DNA of 64,000 nt from Larkinella knui. GTDB lineage: Bacteria; Bacteroidota; Bacteroidia; Cytophagales; Spirosomataceae. The position numbers were made by a program, and so were the translations under genes. The stretch spans positions 434,001 to 498,000 of the forward strand of contig NZ_RQJP01000003.1 of assembly GCF_003858645.1 (NCBI RefSeq), read 5' to 3'. A model generated the notes under the pieces. That model did no database searches and had not been told where the DNA came from. It worked only from the letters and a program-made list of their open reading frames with translations. This document shows, piece after piece, positions 25,864-33,807 of the stretch (position 1 is its first letter; each line of letters begins with the position of its first letter).

Positions 25864-26343
25864 ATGAGCTTAGTAAAATCAAAAACAAACACGAATCGGC
25901 TCCGGAACGCCCGCATTCTCATCGTTGAAGATAATTCTGACCACTTGGTATTGATAACGAAAGCCATTCAACAGAGCTTTACGGGGGTTGAATCGGTCAT
26001 GGTCACGGATGAACACGCGGCTATTAACTACCTCCGGGAGTGTGTCCAGACGGGCGTACGGCTTCCTCAGTTAATTCTGCTGGATTTATACCTGCCCGAG
26101 CGTCAGAATGGCTGGAATCTCTTGAAGATGATCAAAAGCCATACGCCGGAAATAAGCCAGATTCCCGTCGTGATTTTCAGTAACTCGGATCATCACGAAG
26201 ACATCACCGAGTCCTACGACCTGGGCGTTACGTCATACGTTGTGAAGCCAATCAATTACGATGAATGGGTTGATTACTTTCAAACGCTGAAAGATTACTG
26301 GTGGGAAACGGTTTCCCTGCCCGACAGCCGTTCGACGTATTAA
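25864..26343 (+). CDS. Single-domain response regulator
   Basis: A 159-residue receiver protein (Rcp1-like) with no output domain. It has the acidic pair in ILIVEDNSDH, the phosphoacceptor Asp74 in LILLDLYLPE, and the Lys of VVKPIN in the last strand. An 18-residue basic N-terminal tail precedes the domain. It follows the CheB-CheR hybrid kinase on the same strand and probably receives phosphate from it. The ATG at 25864 is chosen over an in-frame TTG four codons earlier. It converges with the LytTR gene 17 bases later. Confidence 0.93.
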   Translation: MSLVKSKTNTNRLRNARILIVEDNSDHLVLITKAIQQSFTGVESVMVTDEHAAINYLRECVQTGVRLPQLILLDLYLPERQNGWNLLKMIKSHTPEISQIPVVIFSNSDHHEDITESYDLGVTSYVVKPINYDEWVDYFQTLKDYWWETVSLPDSRSTY

Positions 26344-26360
26344 CATCCCGCTTCCGGCGA

Positions 26361-27209
26361 TCAGGCCACGGCCGCGCGGATGCCCGCCGACACCACCTGC
26401 GGGGGCGAAGCCATCGACAGCCAGTACCGAAATATTTTTTCCAGAACCTGGATAAATCGGGTCAGGTCGGTTGGGTGAATGATAACGGAGTTGGCTCCGG
26501 ACGCATAGCCCTGCTGGGCCAGATCGTGGCTGGCTGCCGATGTCAGCAAAATAGTCGGAATAAACCGGAATCGGGGGCTGCTTTTGATCAACTGCAGCGT
26601 GACCATACTGGTGGTTTGGCCACCATCCAGAACAATCATGGCCGGCATTTCCGCATCGTCGACGCCCAACAACGCTTTTTGTAATCCGGTGCTGGTTTCA
26701 AACAGGAGCAGGCGCCACTGCGGCCAGTTTTCCGCCATATACTGCTGCAATAAACCACCTTTAATCTCATCGGCCATCACAACCCAAATGGTTCGGACAA
26801 CCGGGTTCCGGCTCGCTTTTCCGCCCGATTCAACCAGGGGCGGAGTTAGCGCCGACAGTCCGGAATCTTTATCGGCCTGGAACGAAGCGGAAGAACTCAC
26901 CAGTGCTACGGACAGCAGATCGATGATCTGGCCCCAGCGCCGACGGCTTACGGGCAGCGTTACGCCATCCTTTAAACTAATCGAACCCGCCATCTTATGC
27001 CCCGGAGGAGCTTTGAAGTCCATGATGTAATACGGATTGACCAGCGCCGTTTTATGTACCCGAAAAAAACCCGGTAATCTCTTCTCAAAAAAACAGAGCG
27101 ATTTAGCCACCAATACTTTACGCCCGTCACAATAATGCAGCCACGTATAGTTGCTGAATCCTTTCAGGTATTTAATCAATGCGGGATACTGAATTGCTTT
27201 CTGAATCAT
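26361..27209 (-). CDS. LytTR DNA-binding protein with C-terminal degenerate receiver
   Basis: A 282-residue regulator with its domains in the reverse of the usual order. Residues about 5-100 form a LytTR-type DNA-binding domain (YLKGFSNYTWLHYCDGRKVL, FFRVHKTALVNPYYI, LPVSRRRW). A linker of about 35 residues follows. Residues 138-265 look like a receiver domain: acidic pair Asp147-Glu148, candidate phosphoacceptor Asp195 in MIVLDGG, and Thr213 in ILLTSAA. The normally invariant Lys is replaced in IIHPTD (His225). Phosphorylation may therefore be lost or altered. It lies between signalling genes but is on its own strand, convergent with the receiver gene. Confidence 0.8.
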   Translation of the reverse strand: MIQKAIQYPALIKYLKGFSNYTWLHYCDGRKVLVAKSLCFFEKRLPGFFRVHKTALVNPYYIMDFKAPPGHKMAGSISLKDGVTLPVSRRRWGQIIDLLSVALVSSSASFQADKDSGLSALTPPLVESGGKASRNPVVRTIWVVMADEIKGGLLQQYMAENWPQWRLLLFETSTGLQKALLGVDDAEMPAMIVLDGGQTTSMVTLQLIKSSPRFRFIPTILLTSAASHDLAQQGYASGANSVIIHPTDLTRFIQVLEKIFRYWLSMASPPQVVSAGIRAAVA

Positions 27210-27333
27210 ATGCGTACTTTCGACAGAATGCGTCTTTGCATTCTATACCAAGTAACTTCATTAGCGGCATTTTTACACCTATTTCTTAGGCAATGGTTCC
27301 ATTTCAGTGAATAAACGGGTCCGAAATGGAACG

Positions 27334-29352
27334 TCATCCTTCAATTTTCAGCAAATGCATCGGCAACAGGTACGGATCGAGTTCGACGTAGTTCCACTGA
27401 CCTTTCCACGTATATTGGGCACCGGTAAGCAAATCGTGCACCACATAGTCCTGCCCTTCAGCAATTCCCAACTGCCAGATCGGCACCTGAACCATACCCG
27501 CCCGGCGGTTGTAGGCGTCGGTATTGATCACCATCAGCAGCCGGTTGTTGCCGGTTACTTTCAGATAAGCCATCAGCGCGTCGTCGTCGATCCGGCAGAA
27601 CGTCAGGTTGTTGGTCGTTTGCAGAGCCGGGTTTTCTCTCCGCAGTCGGTTGACCAGGCCAATCAGGTAAGTAAGCCGGTTGGTACGGTTCCAGTCCCAA
27701 TACCGGATCTCGTACTTTTCCGAATCGATGTATTCTTCCTTGCCCGGAAACGGCAGGTGTTCCATCAACTCGAACGACGGCCCGTAAATTCCGTAATTCG
27801 ACGACAAGGTGGCCGCCAGCAAATACCGGATCAGAAACTGGGGTTCGTGACCGGACTGCAGGCTATACGGGTTGATGTCGTGGGTGGTCGGCCAGAAGTT
27901 CGGGCGGTAATAATACCGCATCTCGCTCCGGGTCAGTTCGTTCATGTATTCTTCCAGTTCGTACTTGCTGTTGCGCCAGGTGAAATAGGTGTACGACTGG
28001 GCAAAACCTCGCTTCGCCAGTTGCTGCATCACCTTCGGTTTGGTGAAGGCTTCGGCCAGAAAAATCAGGTCGGGATACTGTTTTTTTACTTCCGTAATCA
28101 GCCACTCCCAGAACTGGAACGGTTTGGTATGCGGATTATCGACCCGGATGATGCGGACGCCCCACGACGCCCAGGTCAGCATGGTTTCTTTCAGTTCAAG
28201 CCACAGGCTTTGCCAGTCGTCGGTTTCGAAATAAACCGGGTATATATCCTGGTATTTTTTGGGGGGATTTTCGGCATACTGAATAGTACCATCCGGCCGT
28301 TTTTTAAACCATTCGGGATGGTCTTTGGCCCACGGATGATCGGGCGAAACCTGAATGGCCAGATCCATAGCCACCTCCATTCCGTGATTTTTGGCAATGG
28401 CAATCAGGTGTTTAAAATCGTCGAGCGTTCCCAGTTCGGGGTGAATGGCGGTGTGGCCACCGAGTTCAGAACCAATACCGTACGGAACGCCGGGCTCATC
28501 CGGTTCGGCCACCACGTTGTTGTTTTTCCCTTTCCGGAACGCGTGACCAATGGGGTGAATCGGCGGCAGATACAGCACGTCGAAACCCATCGATTCGATG
28601 CGCGGCAGCAGCTTTTCCACATCCCGGAAGGTGCCGTGGCGACCGGGTTCGGGGGAAGCCGAACGTGGAAAAAGGCAATACCACGTGCTGAAACCGGCTT
28701 TTGGCCGATCGACATCCACCACCAGTTCGCGCTCGAAGCGGGACGGATGATTCCGTTCAGGATAGCGGTTTAGCAGTTCCGTAAACTGCGCACTTTGAGC
28801 CAGCTCGACGGCTTGATTATACTGGATTTCGTTGTATTCCTCCGCCCCTTCCCTGAACAAACCGGCCATCCATTCCAACGTCGACCGGTCGTCGCCTTCC
28901 GCCCGTTGCGCCATGCCTTCCACATAGACCGCCCCGGCTTTCAGTTCGCTCAGAATCCGCTGACCAGCCGCCACTTTGAGCGTCACTTCGTGCTGCCACG
29001 AGGCAATGTGATCGACCCAGCCTTCGATGGTATAGACGTAGGCACCCGGTTTTTCGACCGAAAAGGACGCGCCCCAGCGGTCGTTGTTGATAAACACCAT
29101 CGGCACTTCGGTCCAGTCCGGATCGTCGGGGTGTTTGAAGAGCAGGCGGGCGGCCAGTTTGTCATGACCGTCCAGAAAAATATCGGCTTCAACGGCAATG
29201 ACCTCGCCGGGAACCGCTTTAATGGGGAAACGCCCCCCGTCGAGTTCGGGCGAAACCCGTTCGATAACAACGCGAATGCGGCCGTCGGCCGGCAGATTCG
29301 CCAATTTATAAGCCGCAGCGGCCGTTCGGGATAATTTGGTGCGGGTGGCCAT
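27334..29352 (-). CDS. glgE: Maltose-1-phosphate maltosyltransferase GlgE
   Basis: A 672-residue GH13_3 enzyme that adds maltosyl units from alpha-maltose-1-phosphate to alpha-1,4-glucan. Recognition rests on the N-terminal beta domain (RIRVVIERVSPELDGGRFPI), YLPPIHPIGHAFRKGKNN, the nucleophile Asp405 in IIRVDNPHTKP, and the acid/base Glu434 in LIFLAEAFTKP. The ATG at 29352 has a GAGG element about 8 bases upstream and is preferred to an upstream ATG at 29400 that overlaps the preceding gene. It is the last gene of the kaiC-kaiB-kaiB-kinase-receiver row, 23 bases after the receiver gene. Confidence 0.95.
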   Translation of the reverse strand: MATRTKLSRTAAAAYKLANLPADGRIRVVIERVSPELDGGRFPIKAVPGEVIAVEADIFLDGHDKLAARLLFKHPDDPDWTEVPMVFINNDRWGASFSVEKPGAYVYTIEGWVDHIASWQHEVTLKVAAGQRILSELKAGAVYVEGMAQRAEGDDRSTLEWMAGLFREGAEEYNEIQYNQAVELAQSAQFTELLNRYPERNHPSRFERELVVDVDRPKAGFSTWYCLFPRSASPEPGRHGTFRDVEKLLPRIESMGFDVLYLPPIHPIGHAFRKGKNNNVVAEPDEPGVPYGIGSELGGHTAIHPELGTLDDFKHLIAIAKNHGMEVAMDLAIQVSPDHPWAKDHPEWFKKRPDGTIQYAENPPKKYQDIYPVYFETDDWQSLWLELKETMLTWASWGVRIIRVDNPHTKPFQFWEWLITEVKKQYPDLIFLAEAFTKPKVMQQLAKRGFAQSYTYFTWRNSKYELEEYMNELTRSEMRYYYRPNFWPTTHDINPYSLQSGHEPQFLIRYLLAATLSSNYGIYGPSFELMEHLPFPGKEEYIDSEKYEIRYWDWNRTNRLTYLIGLVNRLRRENPALQTTNNLTFCRIDDDALMAYLKVTGNNRLLMVINTDAYNRRAGMVQVPIWQLGIAEGQDYVVHDLLTGAQYTWKGQWNYVELDPYLLPMHLLKIEG

Positions 29353-29375
29353 AATCAACCTCAAAAAGTGTGTGT

Positions 29376-29801
29376 TTAACCGACCGATATGCTCCCGCAT
29401 ACCGTCAGAATTTCATCCATCATCTCGTTATAGCCTTCCTTCGTAACGGGTTTGGATTTCACTAAAACCGCCCCCAGCTTCCGGCCTTCATCGATGAGTT
29501 CCCGGCCCACGTAGGTCGAATAAATGACAACTTCCATTCTGGAAAACCAAGTGGTCGATTTGATGGAGCGCAACGTTTCGATTCCGTTCATTTTAGGCAT
29601 GTTCTGATCTAAAATGATGATGTTCGGGAGGGCTTCCGGCCAGGAAATTCCGCTGAGGTAATCGATCACTTCCACCCCGGTCGTAACACTGGGCAGCAGC
29701 TCGATATCGGTTCGGTCGCCTAAAAAATCAACAAAAAACTGTCGGTCGTCTCCGTCATCCTCAGCCAGAAGAATTTTCTTTTTAGAAAGGTCAGAAGCCA
29801 T
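29376..29801 (-). CDS. Single-domain response regulator of the Kai operon
   Basis: A 141-residue receiver protein with no DNA-binding or enzymatic output domain. It has the acidic residues in ILLAEDDGDDR, the phosphoacceptor Asp65 in IIILDQNMPKMNG, and VKSKPV with the conserved Lys near the end. It begins 1 base after the histidine-kinase gene, so the two are almost certainly a translationally coupled cognate pair. Because it lacks an output domain, it must act by binding a partner protein or as part of a phosphorelay. Confidence 0.93.
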   Translation of the reverse strand: MASDLSKKKILLAEDDGDDRQFFVDFLGDRTDIELLPSVTTGVEVIDYLSGISWPEALPNIIILDQNMPKMNGIETLRSIKSTTWFSRMEVVIYSTYVGRELIDEGRKLGAVLVKSKPVTKEGYNEMMDEILTVCGSISVG

Positions 29802-29802
29802 T

Positions 29803-31083
29803 TCAAGCCGGTTTATTTTGCCTCAAAGGTAAGCTAATAATGAATGTAGACCCTATTCCTTCTCTACTATGTGCTTTAATTTGGCCGTTATGTTTGTCAA
29901 TAATCCGTTTGGTAACCGCCAGACCGATGCCCGACCCTTCGTAGACATCCTTGGTGTTCAGGCGCTGAAACAGCGAAAAGATTTTGTCAACGTACTGTTC
30001 ATCGAAGCCAATTCCATTATCGGTAATGGTAATCGAACAGAATTGTTCATCGGAGTGACCGTCCTGCCCGCTGAACTGGCTGCTTTTAATTTCAATGACC
30101 GGGGGCTGGCTGCTTTTGGAAAACTTCAGGGCATTGCTGATCAGGTTTTGAAAAACCTGCCGGATTTGCCCCTGGTTCACTTCCACCGTGGGTAATTTGG
30201 CAATCATCACGCGGGCTTTTTTCTCCTGAATACGCAGTTCAAAGTCTTTTAAAACCTCGGTAACCAGTTCGTTCAGGTCCGTCAACACAAAGGTATCCGA
30301 ATGGGTAGAAAGCCGGGAATAGCTCAGAATATCGATAATCATGGTTCTCATCCGGTTCGATGAGTCGATGATTTTCTCCAGATACCGCACGCTGTCGGCC
30401 GGCAGATCGTCGATGTGCTTGTCTTTCAGCAGTTCAGAAAACATCTGGATTTTGCGCAAAGGCTCCTGCAAATCGTGCGAAGCCACCGAGGCAAACTGCT
30501 GCAAATCGTGGTTGCTGATTTCCAGGGCCGTATTCATTTCCTCCAGCCGTTCATTGTTGGTTTTCAGCAACTTCTGGGTCTCTTTCTGAAGGGTCAGATC
30601 AGTTATGATCACACTCATGGAAATACCGCCATCCAGTTCCAGCGTTGTGGCCGAAAGCTGGCAGGGCACCAGTCCTTTGTCGCTCAGAATGGAGAGTTCA
30701 ATTTTGCGGTCGGCCGTCCAGCCCTCACTAAACAGGCTGGTAAACAGGGGTTTGCAATCGGCTGGAATGAAACTATCGAACGGCAGGGCAATGACTTTGG
30801 AAAGCGGCATGCCGACCATCGAGGCAAATTTGGAATTGCAATACAGAATCAGTCCTTCCTCATTGAGCGTCACCGCGCCCTCATTCATCGTTTCAATAAA
30901 AACGCGGTAGGTCTGATCGGCGGTTTTCAGGCTATACAGTTCGTGTCCATCCTTGCCATGCACCACCAGCGCATCCACCTGACCCGTTCGGATGGCATGA
31001 ATCGTATCGGTAGCCTCCTCCAACTGAATGAGCAGGGCTTCGTTTTCCTGGACAAGCTGATCGTAGGTTTTCGCCGGCTTCAT
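29803..31083 (-). CDS. Soluble PAS-domain sensor histidine kinase of the Kai operon
   Basis: A 426-residue kinase without membrane helices. The N-terminal 45 residues form a helix followed by IRTGQVDALVVHGKDG, a segment common before PAS domains in this kinase type. One PAS domain covers about 58-165. The H-box ASHDLQEPLRKI has His203, followed by LISNALKFSK (N-box), ITDNGIGFDEQY (D-box) and GSGIGLAVTKRI (G-box). It has no KaiB-like sensor domain, unlike cyanobacterial SasA, so any contact with KaiC/KaiB would be by another route. It starts 5 bases after kaiB2. The ATG at 31083 is used; an in-frame TTG lies three codons earlier. Confidence 0.93.
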   Translation of the reverse strand: MKPAKTYDQLVQENEALLIQLEEATDTIHAIRTGQVDALVVHGKDGHELYSLKTADQTYRVFIETMNEGAVTLNEEGLILYCNSKFASMVGMPLSKVIALPFDSFIPADCKPLFTSLFSEGWTADRKIELSILSDKGLVPCQLSATTLELDGGISMSVIITDLTLQKETQKLLKTNNERLEEMNTALEISNHDLQQFASVASHDLQEPLRKIQMFSELLKDKHIDDLPADSVRYLEKIIDSSNRMRTMIIDILSYSRLSTHSDTFVLTDLNELVTEVLKDFELRIQEKKARVMIAKLPTVEVNQGQIRQVFQNLISNALKFSKSSQPPVIEIKSSQFSGQDGHSDEQFCSITITDNGIGFDEQYVDKIFSLFQRLNTKDVYEGSGIGLAVTKRIIDKHNGQIKAHSREGIGSTFIISLPLRQNKPA

Positions 31084-31088
31084 CAAAA

Positions 31089-31403
31089 TCAATGAGATAT
31101 GCCCAGGCCTTTGAGCACCTTTACGGTGTCCGACATATCGCCGATCAGCCTACGCTGGGGCAAGGGCATTTTTTTTATTAATAAAGGTAACGCAATGATC
31201 TGCTCGCTTTCGGCGAGCGTTCGTTGCTGGTACACATCGATTATTTCCAGGGAATATTTCCCCGGGATATACGTTTCACAAATGTGTTTCAGATTTTCGA
31301 TAGCCCGGGTGGAATTGATCGAAGCACCGGTAACAAACAAACGCAATTCAAACAGCTCTCCGCCATCCGAATCCGTTTCCAATTGTGTTAATTGCTCGAT
31401 CAT
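31089..31403 (-). CDS. kaiB: KaiB-family protein, second copy
   Basis: A 104-residue thioredoxin-like-fold KaiB protein, close to the usual 100 residues. Evidence: FELRLFVTGASINSTRAIEN, YIPGKYSLEIIDV, then LAESEQIIALPLLIKKMPLP and RRLIGDMS. KaiB binds KaiC and switches its phosphorylation phase in cyanobacteria; outside cyanobacteria it is linked to stress responses. The N-terminal 15 residues are an acidic extension absent from the first copy. Compared with the first copy, the PTLVKK segment is PLLIKK and the Pro-rich turn differs, so the two have diverged. Spacing: 1 base after the first kaiB, 5 before the kinase. Confidence 0.93.
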   Translation of the reverse strand: MIEQLTQLETDSDGGELFELRLFVTGASINSTRAIENLKHICETYIPGKYSLEIIDVYQQRTLAESEQIIALPLLIKKMPLPQRRLIGDMSDTVKVLKGLGISH

Positions 31404-31404
31404 T

Positions 31405-31698
31405 CTATTTTTTTGCCGGACGAATATTTAATCCTACCAACACTTTTTCTTCATTCGACAAATCGCCAATAATTTTCCGAATTGGCTCGGGCACTTTCTT
31501 TACCAGCGTGGGAATGGCCAGAATCTGGTCACCTTCGGCTAATTGGGGTTGAATCAGCAAATCGATCACTTCAATGACGTACTTTCCCTTCAAATGCTCT
31601 TCACAATAGCGTTTCAGATTGGCCAGCGCCGTCACGGATTTTGTCGTCTTCCCGGCTACGTATAGTCTTAACTCCCAGATTTCGTCTTTTGTTTCCAT
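31405..31698 (-). CDS. kaiB: KaiB-family protein, first copy
   Basis: A 97-residue KaiB protein that matches the cyanobacterial pattern closely: [32 protein letters not shown], then [20 protein letters not shown] and [17 protein letters not shown]. It is the more canonical of two tandem copies and follows kaiC by 13 bases, which supports direct KaiC binding. A stand-alone KaiB that changes fold to bind KaiC is known in cyanobacteria. Whether this copy does so is inference. Confidence 0.95.
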   Translation of the reverse strand: METKDEIWELRLYVAGKTTKSVTALANLKRYCEEHLKGKYVIEVIDLLIQPQLAEGDQILAIPTLVKKVPEPIRKIIGDLSNEEKVLVGLNIRPAKK

Positions 31699-31711
31699 GC
31701 CATTCTACTTG

Positions 31712-33424
31712 CTACTGCTCATTGTGGCGGTTTTTGGTCATTTGCTCCCGGTTTTTCTCCATCACTTCCTTTCGCAATTCGTCTTCAATATAAGCTTTGT
31801 TCAAATCGTCCTGCACCGACTCGAACTCTTCTCTCAAACTGGCAATTTTCGCTTCCAGTACCAGCCGTTTTCGTTCAATTTCCCGGTCTTTCCGGGTTAC
31901 TGCGTGTTCCCGCAAAGCAACTCCGGTAACATCCAGCAGTTGCTGGGCTTCCCGCGCCGATCCCGTCAGCACGCCTTCCGGACTCAGGAACACATCGACC
32001 AGATTCAGCCCCCCGTCGGTAATGACAAATTCACGCACCTGGTTGGAATGCTTCATACCCCGGGATTTCATGACGTATAAGCCCCGGTTTCGCTCGCCGT
32101 TGGACTCAATATCCCGCACCAGCAACCAGGCATCCACCAGCGACGATACGCCTTCGTCCGTCTGCTCGCTCACGATGGTGGAAAGGGCCAGCGCCGTAAA
32201 CATCACCGTAATCTGTCTGGCCTGTAAAAAATCAATCAGGCGGATCAGCATCGACTTCACTTCGCTTACCGAGCCGACGGTAATCAGGTTCGTAATCGGA
32301 TCGACGATAACCGCCTGAGGATCAAAATCCTGGATGATTTTATGAAGCGATACCAGGTGCATTTCAAGACCGTTCAGCGTGGGCCGGGCGGCATGAAACT
32401 TTAAAAGTCCACCGTCGATATGACTCTGTAAATCGATGCCAATCGAGTGCATGTTGCGGATAATCTGCTGCGGTGATTCCTCGAAGGCAAAGAAAATACA
32501 GCGTTCTCCCCGCTTGCAGACCGAATCGGCAAAACTGGCGGCAATGCTGGTTTTGCCCGTTCCGGCCGTACCGGAAACCAGAATGCTGCTGCCTTTGAAA
32601 AAACCTTTTCCTTCCAGCATTTTATCCAGGGCCACAATTCCGGACGAGATCCGCTCGGACGAAACGCCGTGCTCCAGCGTCAGCGAGGTAACCGGCAAAA
32701 CGGAAATGCCTTCTTCGTTGATCAAAAACGGATATTCGTTGGTGCCATGCACCGACCCCCGGTATTTGACAATGCGCAACAGCCGGGTCGAAATCTGGTT
32801 GGCTACCCGATGATCGAGCAGAATGACGCAGTCGGATATATACTCTTCCAGCCCGTGCCGCGTCAAGGTGCCTTCGCCCCGTTCGGCGGTGATGATGGCC
32901 GTGACCTTTTTCTCTTTCAGCCATTCAAAAAGCCGCCGGAGTTCCGCCCGCAGAATGCTCTGATCGATCAGGCCCGAAAACAGATTTTCGATGGTATCCA
33001 ACACCACCCGCTTTGCCCCGATGCTGTCGATGGCGTGTCCCAGGCGGATGAAAAGTCCATCCAGGTCATATTCGCCGGTTTCTTCAATTTCGCTCCGTTC
33101 AATGTGAACGTGGTCGACCCTGATCAGTTTGTCCGTTTGCAGCTTCCTGAGGTCGTAGCCCAGAGAGGCCACATTCAAAGCCAGTTCCTCGGCTTTTTCC
33201 TCGAAAGACATAAACACACCCGGTTCGCCAAACGAAAGCGCACCGTTCACAATAAATTCAATGGAGAACAGGGTTTTACCGCAACCCGCACTCCCACAAA
33301 TCAGCGTCGGGCGATCTTTCGGTAATCCTCCTCGGGTTATTTCATCCAGACCAATAATACCGGTTCTGGTTTTGGGTAAAGCATGAAGAGGTACGGCGGG
33401 GTTTTCTAAGAATTCCAAGCTCAT
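31712..33424 (-). CDS. kaiC: KaiC-family double-ATPase
   Basis: A 570-residue protein with two RecA-like KaiC domains. CI has Walker A GSAGCGKT (44-51), the catalytic Glu pair 75-76 and Walker B VVLD (140-143). CII has Walker A GTAGTGKT (285-292), the Glu pair 315-316 and Walker B VIVD (372-375). The CII phosphorylation segment reads TDEGVSS (422-428), so Ser427-Ser428 take the place of the cyanobacterial Ser431-Thr432. Autokinase activity is plausible. After about residue 485 a 70-85-residue charged coiled coil replaces the KaiA-binding tail; no kaiA is present. It is the first gene of a six-gene operon. Confidence 0.95.
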   Translation of the reverse strand: MSLEFLENPAVPLHALPKTRTGIIGLDEITRGGLPKDRPTLICGSAGCGKTLFSIEFIVNGALSFGEPGVFMSFEEKAEELALNVASLGYDLRKLQTDKLIRVDHVHIERSEIEETGEYDLDGLFIRLGHAIDSIGAKRVVLDTIENLFSGLIDQSILRAELRRLFEWLKEKKVTAIITAERGEGTLTRHGLEEYISDCVILLDHRVANQISTRLLRIVKYRGSVHGTNEYPFLINEEGISVLPVTSLTLEHGVSSERISSGIVALDKMLEGKGFFKGSSILVSGTAGTGKTSIAASFADSVCKRGERCIFFAFEESPQQIIRNMHSIGIDLQSHIDGGLLKFHAARPTLNGLEMHLVSLHKIIQDFDPQAVIVDPITNLITVGSVSEVKSMLIRLIDFLQARQITVMFTALALSTIVSEQTDEGVSSLVDAWLLVRDIESNGERNRGLYVMKSRGMKHSNQVREFVITDGGLNLVDVFLSPEGVLTGSAREAQQLLDVTGVALREHAVTRKDREIERKRLVLEAKIASLREEFESVQDDLNKAYIEDELRKEVMEKNREQMTKNRHNEQ

Positions 33425-33807
33425 TTATCGTTGATTTTTCAGAAACGTATGGTAAACAAACGATGTCCAATTGCTCCGGTTTTGTACGTATTACCAACTG
33501 TATTGATTTTGCAACCGGATGGCAAGACCACAAATTATTTTTAACAACCATAACCTGAATTGATCAGCGAGTGTTTTATTTTCCGACAATTGCGCTTATT
33601 TTGTTCATCCTGCAAGTTCTAAAAATCAGAATAAAATCAAATAGGCGACCGGTTTTCAGGCGATAAAAATTAGAAATAAAACCGCACGATTTTTATCTCT
33701 TACGAACCCATTTTACCTGAATGAACGAAAAAATCAAACGTGCGAATAAAGCGGTTTCATTCGACTCACAAAATAGCCCCTCGCCCGTCGTTTTTTCACG
33801 GCTCAAA
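33425..33807. other. 383-base AT-rich intergenic region upstream of kaiC
   Basis: This stretch lies between the DUF3179 stop and the kaiC start. It is clearly AT-richer than its surroundings and holds no credible gene. It probably carries the kaiC operon promoter near its kaiC end. No RNA gene, riboswitch or strong hairpin is seen. Confidence 0.55.
33442..33470 (-). promoter_or_regulatory. Candidate promoter of kaiC operon
   Basis: On the minus strand TTG (33468-33470) is followed after 18 bases by TACGTTTC (33442-33449), one mismatch from the TAnnTTTG -7 box of Bacteroidota. It ends 17 bases before the kaiC ATG, which would give a very short leader. The boxes are weak, so this is only a candidate. 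Confidence 0.3.

Noticed and set aside
27307-28773. 488-residue plus-strand open frame
   Set aside because: It is fully antisense to glgE, whose catalytic motifs are clear. No pattern is recognised on the plus strand.
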